A stretch of 64,000 bases of DNA from Iningainema tapete BLCC-T55 (GCF_014698965.1 NZ_JACXAE010000106.1:1-64000), one strand, 5' to 3'; shown: positions 1 through 8,142, counted from the stretch's first letter. Program-made: numbers and translations. The notes: generated from the sequence alone by a model not told the origin.

Positions 1-420
1 TCGCTAGAAGTACCATCAAAAGAGACATTGCCCCTCGCATCAATTATCACACTGCCTGCATCTCCTTGCCCACTGGTGCTGGCTTGAAGTTGAGCGCCAT
101 TGGTCACATACAAACTCTCAGCGCTAATGCGGACGTTACCGCCCTTACCTACTCCTGTCTGTTGTACTGTGCTGAAAGCAGCGCTGGTAAATCTACCATC
201 GCTAGAAGTACCATCAAAAGAGACATTGCCCCTCGCATCAATTATCACACTGCCTGCATCTCCTTGCCCACTGGTACTGGCTTGAAGTTGAGCGCCATTG
301 GTCACATACAAACTCTCAGCGCTAATGCGGATGTCCCCGCCCTTACCTTTTCCTGTCCGTTGTACTGTACTGAGAGCAAAGCCGTTATTAAAAGATACAT
401 TGCCCCTCGCATCAATTATT
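1..420 (-). repeat. 198-bp in-frame tandem repeats in the haemagglutinin gene
   Basis: The block starting at base 1 recurs at base 199, a period of 198 bp or 66 codons. A third, slightly shorter copy starts near 393 (offset 174 bp). The first two copies are nearly identical, which points to recent unit duplication of a beta-helix module. The array continues out of the window. Confidence 0.85.
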
Positions 421-1538
421 ACACTACCTGCATCCCCTTGTCCACTGGTGCTGGCTTGAAGTAGAGAGCCATCAGAAAGGCGCAGTGATGTTGCTGTGAT
501 GTCAATTTTACCAGTATTGCCATCTGCTTGTGATTGCACAATATTGAAGACACCACTTCCTACAATTTTTATTTCCCCTATAGCATTAAGCGCAATATCC
601 CCCGCAACAGCGCCAAATGACCCCAATCCTCGCCTAATACCAGCGCTGAGGACACTTCTTCCCGAAATATCTAGATTCTGGGCGTTGACTGCAATACTAC
701 CGCCACCAGCAGCTTCTACATATACACGAGCGTCATTAACAAGAGATATATCTGCTCGCGTACTATCAGCAGGAAAGCTCAAGCTCAAATTATCGCCATC
801 TAAAAGAAGCCCGACAGTTCCTCTTGTTGCCAATCCTCCCAACTCAACTCGACCACCATAAGCATTCAGTTCACCGCCATCCATGTTGATATTGCCACCT
901 ACAAGCAGTAAACTTTTACCATCAGGAACACGTAGACCAAATGCCCGAAAGCCTCCTGGCTCTAATCCTGCTGGTGCTACTGAGTTGTTTTGAATCGGCG
1001 CAGCCGCAATTTGATTGAAGAAAAAAGCTGAAGGATTTACCGTTAGCACCGAAGGAGTATTCGGATTCGTTGCATTGAAAAAACCTTGATTGCCAAACCC
1101 GATCGCATTCGCAGTCGTTGCAACAAACGAACCACCAACATTCAAGCTGGCATTTTCGCCAAAAATAATCCCATTTGGGTTAATCAGAAATAGGTTAGCT
1201 GTACCATTAGCGCGGATTATCCCATCAATGTTAGAAATTGACCCACCCGTTACCCTGCTGATGATGTTCTGAATGTCCGTAGCATTGCTAAAGTGTACCT
1301 CGCTACCAGTAGGAACGGAAAATTCCCTAAAGCTGTGGAACAAGTTGCTACCTGCTCTGGTTCCTCCTTCAATATTTCTGGTGTTACCCTCTTGTTTAAC
1401 GGTGGAATTATTGGGTAGAGTGCTATCCGGGGTAATTTGGGCAAGAGCGCAATTTGTAGAGACAAGTTTCAAAGACACGACGGAGACGATCGCACCACCT
1501 ATTACCAGTAAACAGCCTGAGCATAATTTCCCGCCCAA
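1..1538 (-). CDS. filamentous haemagglutinin-type secreted protein, 5' part (runs off the window)
   Basis: On the minus strand one open frame runs from about 1568 to base 1. After a hydrophobic signal-like segment ending in NCALAQ, the mature protein starts QITPDSTLPNN and continues into the haemagglutination-activity domain typical of two-partner-secretion exoproteins (LFLINPNGIIFGENASLNVG, FVATTANAIGF). A beta-helix region with 66-residue repeats (GAQLQASTSGQGDAGSVII) follows. There is no ATG in frame downstream of the stop at 1569-1571; the TTG at 1538 gives a plausible signal peptide, so the start is uncertain. The family is exported by a TpsB/FhaC outer-membrane partner, which is not in the window. 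The C-terminus lies beyond base 1. The plus-strand frames here are shadows. Confidence 0.8.
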   Translation of the reverse strand, partial: MGGKLCSGCLLVIGGAIVSVVSLKLVSTNCALAQITPDSTLPNNSTVKQEGNTRNIEGGTRAGSNLFHSFREFSVPTGSEVHFSNATDIQNIISRVTGGSISNIDGIIRANGTANLFLINPNGIIFGENASLNVGGSFVATTANAIGFGNQGFFNATNPNTPSVLTVNPSAFFFNQIAAAPIQNNSVAPAGLEPGGFRAFGLRVPDGKSLLLVGGNINMDGGELNAYGGRVELGGLATRGTVGLLLDGDNLSLSFPADSTRADISLVNDARVYVEAAGGGSIAVNAQNLDISGRSVLSAGIRRGLGSFGAVAGDIALNAIGEIKIVGSGVFNIVQSQADGNTGKIDITATSLRLSDGSLLQASTSGQGDAGSVIIDARGNVSFNNGFALSTVQRTGKGKGGDIRISAESLYVTNGAQLQASTSGQGDAGSVIIDARGNVSFDGTSSDGRFTSAAFSTVQQTGVGKGGNVRISAESLYVTNGAQLQASTSGQGDAGSVIIDARGNVSFDGTSS

Positions 1539-1840
1539 AATTGCACCCCCACCTAGAACAACAGTTTGCTAAATAAAGGTCACACAAGGTTACACTACGA
1601 ACACATAGTATACCCAATTTTCATGCTGAGTAACAGTCATTCTAGTATTAAAATCTTTTGGAGAAATATCGTCTTTTTCCGCCACTTATCTGTGTTTAGT
1701 AATGATCCTCCAGAATTTCCAGGATTTAGGTTTTGAGTTTGTGCGTGCAGACGATACTTGCCTTTGATGGAATCGTACTAATCATACAATAAATTTATTA
1801 ACATACTTAGACCTAGAATATTAGGAGGTATAAACATTAT

Positions 1841-2191
1841 TTAGGCAATTGCCCTTGTTTTTTCTTTAGTTTCTTCTGCCTCTGGTTTTAAAGGTTTAAG
1901 ACACTCAAAGTAACCTTGCTCCCACAATTGTCTAACCACATTTTCCATCGCTTCACGGGTAACTTCGGGTAAGATAATTAATCCAGGTTCCGCCAAAAAA
2001 GCAGATCCCAATTCATCTTCTGCTTCCAAGTTTTGCTGTAAGCGAATAGGATCAATAAAGTAAACGGGATACATTTCTCCCTCTGCACTCTGAACTACAC
2101 CATCACTTCTATACCCTTTCATCGAAGTTTCTTCATCATCTCTATCATCCCACCCGTATTTAAAGGTTAACTTTGGATAATCAGCCTCCAT
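1841..2191 (-). CDS. hypothetical protein, 116 aa
   Basis: Acidic soluble protein starting MEADYPKLTFKYGWDDRDDEE with a lysine/glutamate-rich tail. It has no signal peptide, membrane segment or recognised catalytic motif. The composition and the RBS-like AGGAGG just upstream of the ATG on the minus strand (AATTAAGGAGGAATAAACAATG) support a real gene. I do not recognise the family. The IS200/IS605 element lies directly upstream, so its native promoter may have been displaced or replaced by the insertion. Confidence 0.65.
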   Translation of the reverse strand: MEADYPKLTFKYGWDDRDDEETSMKGYRSDGVVQSAEGEMYPVYFIDPIRLQQNLEAEDELGSAFLAEPGLIILPEVTREAMENVVRQLWEQGYFECLKPLKPEAEETKEKTRAIA

Positions 2192-2323
2192 TGTTTATTC
2201 CTCCTTAATTGCTTGGATTTTTCCCAGTTCCTCATAGAAATACTCGGTATGCGGGAAACGAGCGCGGCTTTAGCCCTCTCTAGGGAAGCGACACGTGCGG
2301 TTTTAACCGCCGTGGTATTTGTC

Positions 2324-2725
2324 TTATCCGTGGTGTGGGTCTTCGATATAACGCCGAATTGCCTCACTACTAACGTTTCCAGCAGTGCTAACAAAATAGC
2401 TACTAGTCCACAGTGAAGGTAACTTTAGTAACTCAGGAAACTCTTTACGTAGATAGTAACTAGAACGTCCTTTGAACGCTTTAACGATGAGATGTGGGGT
2501 ATCCGTAGGCTTCACGCTGACAAATAGGTGAATATGGTCAGGAGCAACTTCCAACGCAAGAATATCCCACCCCTTTTCTATGGCTAACTCTGCAAAAATT
2601 TGCCTTGTCCTTGTCGCTATCTCGCCTTTTAAAACTTTTTTCCGACGCTTGGGAATTCACACAAAATGGTAGTTAACTAAAAATTTGACGTGGTTGTTGG
2701 TCTTGTAGTCTTCCTGTACTAACAT
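2324..2725 (-). pseudogene. tnpA: IS200/IS605 transposase TnpA, interrupted by one stop codon
   Basis: The frame from ATG 2725 to 2324 is 134 codons and reads MLVQEDYKTNNHVKFLVNYH-FV-stop-IPKRRKK. Where the family normally has Trp, codon 23 (2657-2659) is TGA, so a single TGG-to-TGA change explains the break. The rest looks intact: the HUH metal-binding motif (DHIHLFV) and the C-terminal helix with the catalytic Tyr (IRRYIE) are present. Translation restarting downstream would lack the first beta strand. The element is probably immobile unless TnpA is supplied in trans or the stop is read through. Confidence 0.9.
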
Positions 2726-2803
2726 GATTTTTTGTCTTTTTCTCTATATCTGTTGACAACTCTAATGTAGTCGATTAATATCTAGATTTCAACAAAGCTA
2801 TGG

Positions 2804-4156
2804 ATGGTCGAACCAATGGCTAAAACAAAGAAAACTATGGGAGTACAGCAAGTTTTGCTTACTCCTGATCTAGAAACTAAGGCGTTATTAGAATATCTCT
2901 GTCAACAGTCTGGCAAGCTGTACAATAACGCAGTTTACTTTGCACGTCAGACTTTTTTCAAAACAGGAAAGATTCTAAGTGGCAAGTATGATATAGCTTT
3001 TGAGCCAACTGTTGCAAAAACATTAGTTGCTCAATCGATGCCATCAACGCCGATGCAGCAGACATTAATGTCAGTAACACAAGCGTTCAAATCCTTTAAA
3101 GAATTGCGAATTTTATTCTTTCAAGGTCAGTTGCACTTTAAGCCACAAGTACCAAATTATCTAACGGGGTCAAAACTATATAAAGTTGCTTACCCTAATT
3201 CAGGAGCGCAAAAACCAACTATTGTTAATGGGCAACTTAGATTTTCTTTAGGATTGACAATTAGAAGATGGTTTGGAATATCTGAATTTTTCCTCCCAAT
3301 GCCTTTAAATCTTGATTATTCCAAGGTGAAAGAATTTACGATTCTTCCTAAGAATGGAGTTTTTTATGTTGAGATGTCTTACGAAGTAGCACCACAAAAG
3401 CACGAGTTAGACGTTAATCAAGCTTTATCTATTGACTTAGGAACAGCAGATAATCTAGCCTCATGTGTTGATACTTTGGGTAATTCCTTGTTAATTGATG
3501 CTCGCGCAATGAAAGCAATGAATCAGTTGTGGAACAAAAAAGTAGCGACACGTAAAGAAGGTAAACCCCAAGCATACTGGGACAGTTGGCTAGACCGTGT
3601 TACCCGTAAGCGTAATCACCAAATGCGTGATGGCGTTAACAAAGCCGCAAAGCTAGTTATTGACCACTGCTTAAAATATGGCATTGGAACATTAGTAATA
3701 GGGTGGAATGAAGGATTTAAACTTAATGCGAACATTGGACGAGTTCAAAATCAAAAATTCGTACAAATGCCATTAGGTAAGTTAAAAGATAGATTAAAAC
3801 AATTGTGTGATTTGCATGGTATTAGATTCCAAAAAACTGAGGAATCTTACACGTCAAAATCAAGCTATTTAGATGGAGACACTCTACCCGTTTATGGTGA
3901 AAAACCAGAGGGTTGGACAGCATCTGGTAAAAGATTTCCACGTGGTTTGTACCGTACTGCAAATGGTTCAGTTGTCAATGCCGATTTAAACGGTGCAGCG
4001 AACATTTTAAGAAAAGTAGCCGGAAACTTAGGCATAGACCTAAGTGACTTGGGTAGACGGTCTTTGACGACCGTAGCGAGAGTGAGATTGTGGCACGTTT
4101 CGAGTAAGAAGCCTCTGCTCCAATCTACTCTGTCAGCAGAATCTCAGTGTCTTTAG
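2804..4156 (+). CDS. tnpB: TnpB, RNA-guided RuvC nuclease, rearranged-glutamate type
   Basis: A 450-residue TnpB of the IS605 superfamily. An N-terminal helical region precedes the RuvC core: SIDLGTADN (Asp211), the LVIGWNEGFK block, EESYTSK, and NADLNGAANI (Asp394). Where many TnpB have the catalytic Glu (VVEDL), this protein has Gly (about residue 300). A conserved Glu pair sits 46-47 residues later (346/347), matching the relocated glutamate known from Fanzor and a TnpB subgroup. The C-terminal zinc ribbon cysteines are absent (SKSSYLDGDTLP). The ATG at 2804 or 2816 could be the start. The guide RNA of such proteins normally derives from the tnpB 3' end and the element's right end. Confidence 0.93.
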   Translation: MVEPMAKTKKTMGVQQVLLTPDLETKALLEYLCQQSGKLYNNAVYFARQTFFKTGKILSGKYDIAFEPTVAKTLVAQSMPSTPMQQTLMSVTQAFKSFKELRILFFQGQLHFKPQVPNYLTGSKLYKVAYPNSGAQKPTIVNGQLRFSLGLTIRRWFGISEFFLPMPLNLDYSKVKEFTILPKNGVFYVEMSYEVAPQKHELDVNQALSIDLGTADNLASCVDTLGNSLLIDARAMKAMNQLWNKKVATRKEGKPQAYWDSWLDRVTRKRNHQMRDGVNKAAKLVIDHCLKYGIGTLVIGWNEGFKLNANIGRVQNQKFVQMPLGKLKDRLKQLCDLHGIRFQKTEESYTSKSSYLDGDTLPVYGEKPEGWTASGKRFPRGLYRTANGSVVNADLNGAANILRKVAGNLGIDLSDLGRRSLTTVARVRLWHVSSKKPLLQSTLSAESQCL

Positions 4157-4171
4157 ACCTGAGAGTGTCAA
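4144..4171 (+). other. IS605 right end hairpin and cleavage site; likely end of the omegaRNA scaffold
   Basis: An imperfect stem CTCAGTGTCT / AGACCTGAG overlaps the tnpB stop region and is followed by AGTGTCAA. In this family the omegaRNA scaffold ends at the right end and the next 16-20 nt act as guide; here those would be TAAACTGTTCAAAGGTTAAC. A second stem (ACGGTC TTTGAC GACCGT, about 4057-4074) lies upstream inside tnpB and may belong to the same RNA. Confidence 0.55.
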
Positions 4172-4301
4172 TAAACTGTTCAAAGGTTAACAAATTATAC
4201 TACCGTTCTGTACTAGGCGGCTGCGCTTCTATTTGAACCGTAGTCGCCTACGTAGGGAAACTCCTTGTAGCCCAAACGCTGCGTAAACGGGTGACACTCG
4301 T

Positions 4302-4577
4302 TCAACCACCAGCTACAGCAGGGACGATACTGACTTCATCACCATCTTTCAACGGTGTTTTTGTCCCATCCAAAAAGCGGATGTCTTCACTATTAACGTA
4401 TAAATTCAAAAAGCGTCGTGGTTGCCCTGCGTCATCACATAAACGCGACTTGATTCCCGGACAACTTTGTTCTAAAGACTCGAACATTTCTGCGATCGTA
4501 CTACCACTACATTCTAAGGTAGCTTGGTTATTCGTAAATTTTTGCAGGGGAGTGGGAACTAATACTTTTACAGCCAT
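4302..4577 (-). CDS. MoaD/ThiS-family ubiquitin-like sulfur carrier
   Basis: A 91-residue beta-grasp protein ending in Gly-Gly ([10 protein letters not shown]), the signature of sulfur carriers that are adenylated and thiocarboxylated at the C-terminus. MoaD serves molybdopterin, ThiS serves thiamine and CysO-type carriers serve amino-acid synthesis. It lies 88 bp downstream of thrC on the same strand. This fits a PLP-enzyme/carrier pairing like those in sulfur amino-acid synthesis, but the partner is inferred from position only. Length and the [11 protein letters not shown] motif fit the family. Confidence 0.85.
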   Translation of the reverse strand: MAVKVLVPTPLQKFTNNQATLECSGSTIAEMFESLEQSCPGIKSRLCDDAGQPRRFLNLYVNSEDIRFLDGTKTPLKDGDEVSIVPAVAGG

Positions 4578-4640
4578 TGTTAGTTGCTAATTGTTAGTTG
4601 CTAATTGTTAATGGTTAATTGTTAGGTGTTGATTTTTCTG
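4578..4640. repeat. TTGTTAGTTGCTAA / TTAATGGTTAA intergenic repeat
   Basis: The spacer between thrC and the MoaD-like gene contains two tandem copies of ATTGTTAGTTGCTA followed by ATTGTTAATGGTTAATTGTT. The same AATTGTTAATGG / CCATTAACAATT family recurs near 11710, 26935, 32625, 56350 and 58170, usually as a hairpin between co-directional genes. Confidence 0.7.
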
Positions 4641-4665
4641 CTAACGATTAACCATTTACTTATAT

Positions 4666-5970
4666 TTAAACGAGGACTTGTTGCCATTCTAGGCGATCTA
4701 GGGTGCGAGAACGTTCTAGCGCACGTTCAAAGCTATCGAGTTTTGCTTCGATTGTCAAAGGTTCACCGATATAGCCTTGTACTGCTTCTTGAGTTTTCAA
4801 ACCATTCCCGGTGATGTATACCACAGTGGTTTCATCTGGATCAATCTTGCCAGCTTCTACCAATTTTTTCAATACGGCAATGGTTGTACCACCTGCTGTT
4901 TCGGTAAAGATGCCTTCGGTTTCCGCTAGCAGCTTGATGCCATCAATAATTTCCGCATCGGTGACTGATTCGATCGCACCACCTGTTTTCTTGGCTATTT
5001 CTACAGCGTAGATCCCATCTGCTGGGTTGCCGATCGCAATCGATTTAGCTATTGTATTTGGTTTCACTGGCTTGATAAAGTCGCGCTCTTCTTTAAATGC
5101 TGCCGCAATGGGAGAGCAACCTTCTGCTTGTGCGCCACTAAATCTGACGTTCTTACCTTCCACCAAACCGACTTCTGTAAATTCTTGAAACCCTTTGTAA
5201 ATTTTTGTAAATAGTGAACCTGATGCCAGAGGTGCAACAATGTGGTCTGGTAGTTCCCAACCTAGTTGTTCTACAACTTCAAAACCCAAAGTCTTGGAAC
5301 CTTCTGAGTAGTAAGGGCGCAAATTAATATTGACAAAACCCCAACCATGTGTATTAGCTACTTCAGAACAGAGGCGATTGACTTGATCGTAATTGCCTTT
5401 CACCGCCATCAGGGTGGGACTGTAGATCAAGCTACCCAATATTTTACCCGCTTCCAAATCAGCAGGGATGAAAACACAACAATCCAAACCAGCATGAGCG
5501 GCGATCGCAGCTGTGGAATTTGCTAAATTACCAGTACTAGCACAAGAAACAGTAGAAAAACCCAATTCTCGCGCACGAGAAAGTGCAACTGACACCACCC
5601 TATCTTTAAAACTAAGAGTGGGCATATTCACCGCATCATTTTTAATGTAGAGCTTGTTTAAACCCAGGCGACGTGCCAAACGATGGGAGCGAACCAAAGG
5701 AGTCATCCCTGTTCCCACATCAATTACATTGTCAGTGACAACAGGTAAAAAAGGACGGTAGCGCCAAATTGAATTTGGTCCTGCTTGAATTGTTTCACGG
5801 GTGACAGTAAGACGTAAAGCGTTGTAGTCATACTTAACTTCCAACGGTCCAAAGCATAATTCACAAACATGGCTGGCTTTAAGTTCATATTCCGCGCCAC
5901 ACTCCTTACACTTTAGTGCTGTAAACGAGCCAGTGTTTGCTTGGGTTTTGGTTGTTGTCGCCTGAGTCAT
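4666..5970 (-). CDS. thrC: threonine synthase
   Basis: A PLP-dependent fold-type II enzyme converting O-phosphohomoserine to threonine, 434 residues from the chosen start. An N-terminal zinc-ribbon-like segment (CKECGAEY...CELCFGPLEV) is typical of cyanobacterial ThrC. The PLP lysine lies in PTLSFKDRVVS and the phosphate-binding region includes STGNLANSTAA. I chose ATG 5970 over a longer frame beginning at 6039: GGGGAGTAG lies just upstream of 5970, and the promoter at 6007-6035 places transcription start near 6000, inside the longer frame. It is followed by the MoaD-like carrier gene. Confidence 0.94.
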   Translation of the reverse strand: MTQATTTKTQANTGSFTALKCKECGAEYELKASHVCELCFGPLEVKYDYNALRLTVTRETIQAGPNSIWRYRPFLPVVTDNVIDVGTGMTPLVRSHRLARRLGLNKLYIKNDAVNMPTLSFKDRVVSVALSRARELGFSTVSCASTGNLANSTAAIAAHAGLDCCVFIPADLEAGKILGSLIYSPTLMAVKGNYDQVNRLCSEVANTHGWGFVNINLRPYYSEGSKTLGFEVVEQLGWELPDHIVAPLASGSLFTKIYKGFQEFTEVGLVEGKNVRFSGAQAEGCSPIAAAFKEERDFIKPVKPNTIAKSIAIGNPADGIYAVEIAKKTGGAIESVTDAEIIDGIKLLAETEGIFTETAGGTTIAVLKKLVEAGKIDPDETTVVYITGNGLKTQEAVQGYIGEPLTIEAKLDSFERALERSRTLDRLEWQQVLV

Positions 5971-6006
5971 AAAACTACTCCCCGTATTTCCGTCAACTTT
6001 TGCCTG

Positions 6007-6035
6007 ATAGTAGCACGAGCAAAAATACCCGTCAA
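6007..6035 (-). promoter_or_regulatory. sigma70-type promoter of thrC
   Basis: On the minus strand, -35 TTGACG (6030-6035), a 17-nt spacer and -10 TACTAT (6007-6012) sit about 37 nt upstream of the ATG at 5970. Spacing and both hexamers are close to consensus. Confidence 0.7.
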
Positions 6036-6064
6036 ACAATCCCGATAAATTTTATCGGGATTGT
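6036..6064. promoter_or_regulatory. 13-bp perfect inverted repeat abutting the thrC -35 box
   Basis: ACAATCCCGATAA (6036-6048), 3-nt loop, TTATCGGGATTGT (6052-6064). It ends one base from the -35 hexamer of thrC and lies between divergent genes. It could be an operator or a transcriptional insulator hairpin. There is no U-run directly after either arm, so a classic terminator is less likely. Confidence 0.5.
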
Positions 6065-6174
6065 CTGTAGCAAAATAAATATTTGCATCGCATCCAGAAT
6101 GCAGCTGTTTGATCATGTAGTTAGTGATGTCCTAACGACATAAGGTCTTGCATTTTGATGCGGAGAAATGTAGA

Positions 6175-7569
6175 ATGCTTGTTAAGCCAAAATTTAAATA
6201 CAATATCTTATCTTTGAGTGAAAGATACCGATCGCCAACTGATAGATACGCAGCAGGGAAGGCGTTGCGTGAAGGTGTACCGCGCTCATCCCACGGCGAA
6301 TGGAATCCCCCAGCAGAGCGCCTCGATCCGATCACCTTACTAGAGAAATCAAGTCAGGGAAGACTGCCCAATTTAGTACCACTGCGATATGGAAGGATGC
6401 TCAAGTCACCCTTCACCTTCCTGCGTGGAGCAGCGATTGTCATGGCAGCTGACTTGGGAACAACTCCTACCACAGGAATTCAAGTCCAAGCTTGTGGTGA
6501 TTGTCATCTATTGAACTTCGGTGGGTACGCTACACCAGAACGAAACCTCGTCTTTGACGTAAACGATTTTGACGAAACCCTGCCTGCTCCTTGGGAGTGG
6601 GATATTAAACGTTTAGCAACTAGCGTAGTTGTTGCAGGGCGGCATATCAACCTTTCTGCGAAGAACTGTGAGAAAGCAGCGCGTACCGCTGTCTGTTCTT
6701 ATCGAGAACACATGGCTAAGTACGCTCAGATGGGTGCTATGGATGTATGGTACTCGCGCATTGATGCTAGGGCGCTGCATAATTTAGTCCCTGATGTCAA
6801 TAACCGTCAACGAGTCGATTATGTGGCAAAAGCTTTAACACGCACTTCTGCCCAAGCATTGCCAAAATTAACTGAAGTGGTGCACGGAAAGTGGCGGATA
6901 ACTGAAAACCCACCGTTAATGTATCACTTACCACCAGACGATCTCCTGGAGGAAGAAGTAGAGTCTGTCTACCAGCTTTATCTTCAAACTGTCAGAGATG
7001 ACTTGCATGTTCTGCTTGATCGCTTTCGCTTAGTGGATATTGCGATTAAGGTGGTGGGAGTTGGGAGTGTAGGTACGCGCTGCTTTGTCGCACTGCTGAT
7101 GGCAGAGGATAATGAACCTTTATTCTTACAAATGAAAGAGGCAAACAATTCTGTATTTGAACCTTATATAAATAAAAGTATATATCAAAATCATGGTCAG
7201 CGCGTAGTTGCAGGTCAACGTTTGATGCAAGCAGCTAGCGATATCTTCCTTGGTTGGACAAGAAGTGAACGTGGGCATGATTTCTATGTTCGACAATTGC
7301 GGGATATGAAAGTTGCTGTTGACATAGAAGATTTGTCTGCTTCTGAGTTAATTGGCTACTCAGGATTATGTGGGTGGGCGCTAGCTCGTGCTCATGCTCG
7401 TTCTGGTGATCCAGTAATGATATCTGGTTATATGGGTAAAAGTGATAGTTTTGATCGAGCGATCGCCAACTTTGCTGTTGCCTATGCCGATCAAACTGAG
7501 CGCGATCATCAAGCACTTGTAGCTGCGGTAAAATCTGGGCGTATTCAAGTAATCGAGGAAAATGTATAA
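6175..7569 (+). CDS. DUF2252 family protein
   Basis: About 464 residues. The family signature is clear: ACGDCHLLNFGGYATPERNL, VFDVNDFDETLPAPWEWD and DIKRLATSVVVAGR, resembling the aminoglycoside-phosphotransferase/kinase-like fold. The biochemical role of the family is not established. ATG 6175 has GGAG at 6162-6165; a TTG at 6148 in the same frame would add nine residues and has weaker support. It is divergent from thrC. The downstream 110-aa gene starts 23 bp after the stop. Confidence 0.88.
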   Translation: MLVKPKFKYNILSLSERYRSPTDRYAAGKALREGVPRSSHGEWNPPAERLDPITLLEKSSQGRLPNLVPLRYGRMLKSPFTFLRGAAIVMAADLGTTPTTGIQVQACGDCHLLNFGGYATPERNLVFDVNDFDETLPAPWEWDIKRLATSVVVAGRHINLSAKNCEKAARTAVCSYREHMAKYAQMGAMDVWYSRIDARALHNLVPDVNNRQRVDYVAKALTRTSAQALPKLTEVVHGKWRITENPPLMYHLPPDDLLEEEVESVYQLYLQTVRDDLHVLLDRFRLVDIAIKVVGVGSVGTRCFVALLMAEDNEPLFLQMKEANNSVFEPYINKSIYQNHGQRVVAGQRLMQAASDIFLGWTRSERGHDFYVRQLRDMKVAVDIEDLSASELIGYSGLCGWALARAHARSGDPVMISGYMGKSDSFDRAIANFAVAYADQTERDHQALVAAVKSGRIQVIEENV

Positions 7570-7592
7570 TTCAATGATTACTTCCTCAGGTA

Positions 7593-7925
7593 ATGAGCCT
7601 AATTGACCGCGAGTTAACTCTCGACACCAAACACGTTGCCAAACATTTACCAAATACTCCCCAAATGGAGCAGCTACTTCAAAAAGAAGGTAGCGCTCAT
7701 GTATTTAATGATGAAGCCACAATAAAAGTAGTTACTCAAGCAATCATAGAAAAAGGGGAGTTCACAGGAGTCGTTCGCGGACACGAACGTTATGGGTTAT
7801 ACTTTGTCGAACCCGTTGGATATCGTGTCAGTGTCAATGGCAGCAGAATTCTACTTTATTACGCCGAAATGAAAGTCAAAGGAAACAAGTACCATGTCAT
7901 CCCCCGCACAAAACCTAGCAGATAA
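7593..7925 (+). CDS. small conserved cyanobacterial protein, 110 aa
   Basis: Starts MSLIDRELTLDTKHVAKHL and contains a beta-rich core (GEFTGVVRGHERYGLYFVEP, RILLYYAEMKVKGNKYHVIP). It resembles a family of unknown function common in filamentous cyanobacteria (I recall DUF6972, from memory only). Its last 32 bp overlap the next gene in another frame, so the two are probably translationally coupled. No membrane or signal segments. Confidence 0.75.
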   Translation: MSLIDRELTLDTKHVAKHLPNTPQMEQLLQKEGSAHVFNDEATIKVVTQAIIEKGEFTGVVRGHERYGLYFVEPVGYRVSVNGSRILLYYAEMKVKGNKYHVIPRTKPSR

Positions 7926-8142
7926 TTGGGAGTTTACAGAGTTGTGGGTAGACCCGACTGCCTCGCCTCCTTATGTTCTAATTTTACTAAGCGATGCGGA
8001 TGGTAGGATCTGTATTTACGATCCAACTCAGAATTATCAAGTGGTTTTTTCCAGCGATACTTATGAAGAGGCAAAACTCTGGTTACTTGAAGATGAGTAT
8101 GAGCGAGTCGAAGGACGACTTACTGATAAAATGGTAGCTTAA
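7894..8142 (+). CDS. small acidic hypothetical protein, 82 aa
   Basis: ATG 7894 lies inside the 3' end of the preceding gene, with AAAGGAAAC as a possible ribosome-binding site. The protein (SPPYVLILLSDADGRICIYD, YEEAKLWLLEDEYERVEGR) looks like a compact soluble domain. I do not recognise it. Overlap with the 110-aa gene suggests the two products act together. A strong bidirectional terminator follows. Confidence 0.7.
   Translation: MSSPAQNLADNWEFTELWVDPTASPPYVLILLSDADGRICIYDPTQNYQVVFSSDTYEEAKLWLLEDEYERVEGRLTDKMVA

Larger units (their letters stand above)
2216..4171. mobile_element. IS200/IS605-family element (divergent tnpA pseudogene and tnpB)
   Basis: Divergent tnpA (minus) and tnpB (plus) are separated by 78 bp, the usual IS605 arrangement. 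The right end is well supported: an imperfect hairpin at 4144-4164 (CTCAGTGTCT...AGACCTGAG) followed by GTCAA at 4167-4171, matching the TCAA-type right cleavage site of this superfamily. The left end is less certain; small hairpins (GGCTTTAGCC, CCCTCTCTAGGGA and an imperfect palindrome with GCGGTTTTAACCGC) lie between about 2260 and 2315. There are no inverted terminal repeats and no obvious target duplication, as expected for single-strand HUH transposition. Confidence 0.8.

Noticed and set aside
1-420. Possible CRISPR or satellite array
   Set aside because: The 198-bp period and open reading frame show protein-coding repeats, not short repeats with unique spacers.
66-1572. Plus-strand ORFs over the haemagglutinin gene
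   Set aside because: They are antisense shadows; the minus-strand frame carries the recognisable domain and repeats.
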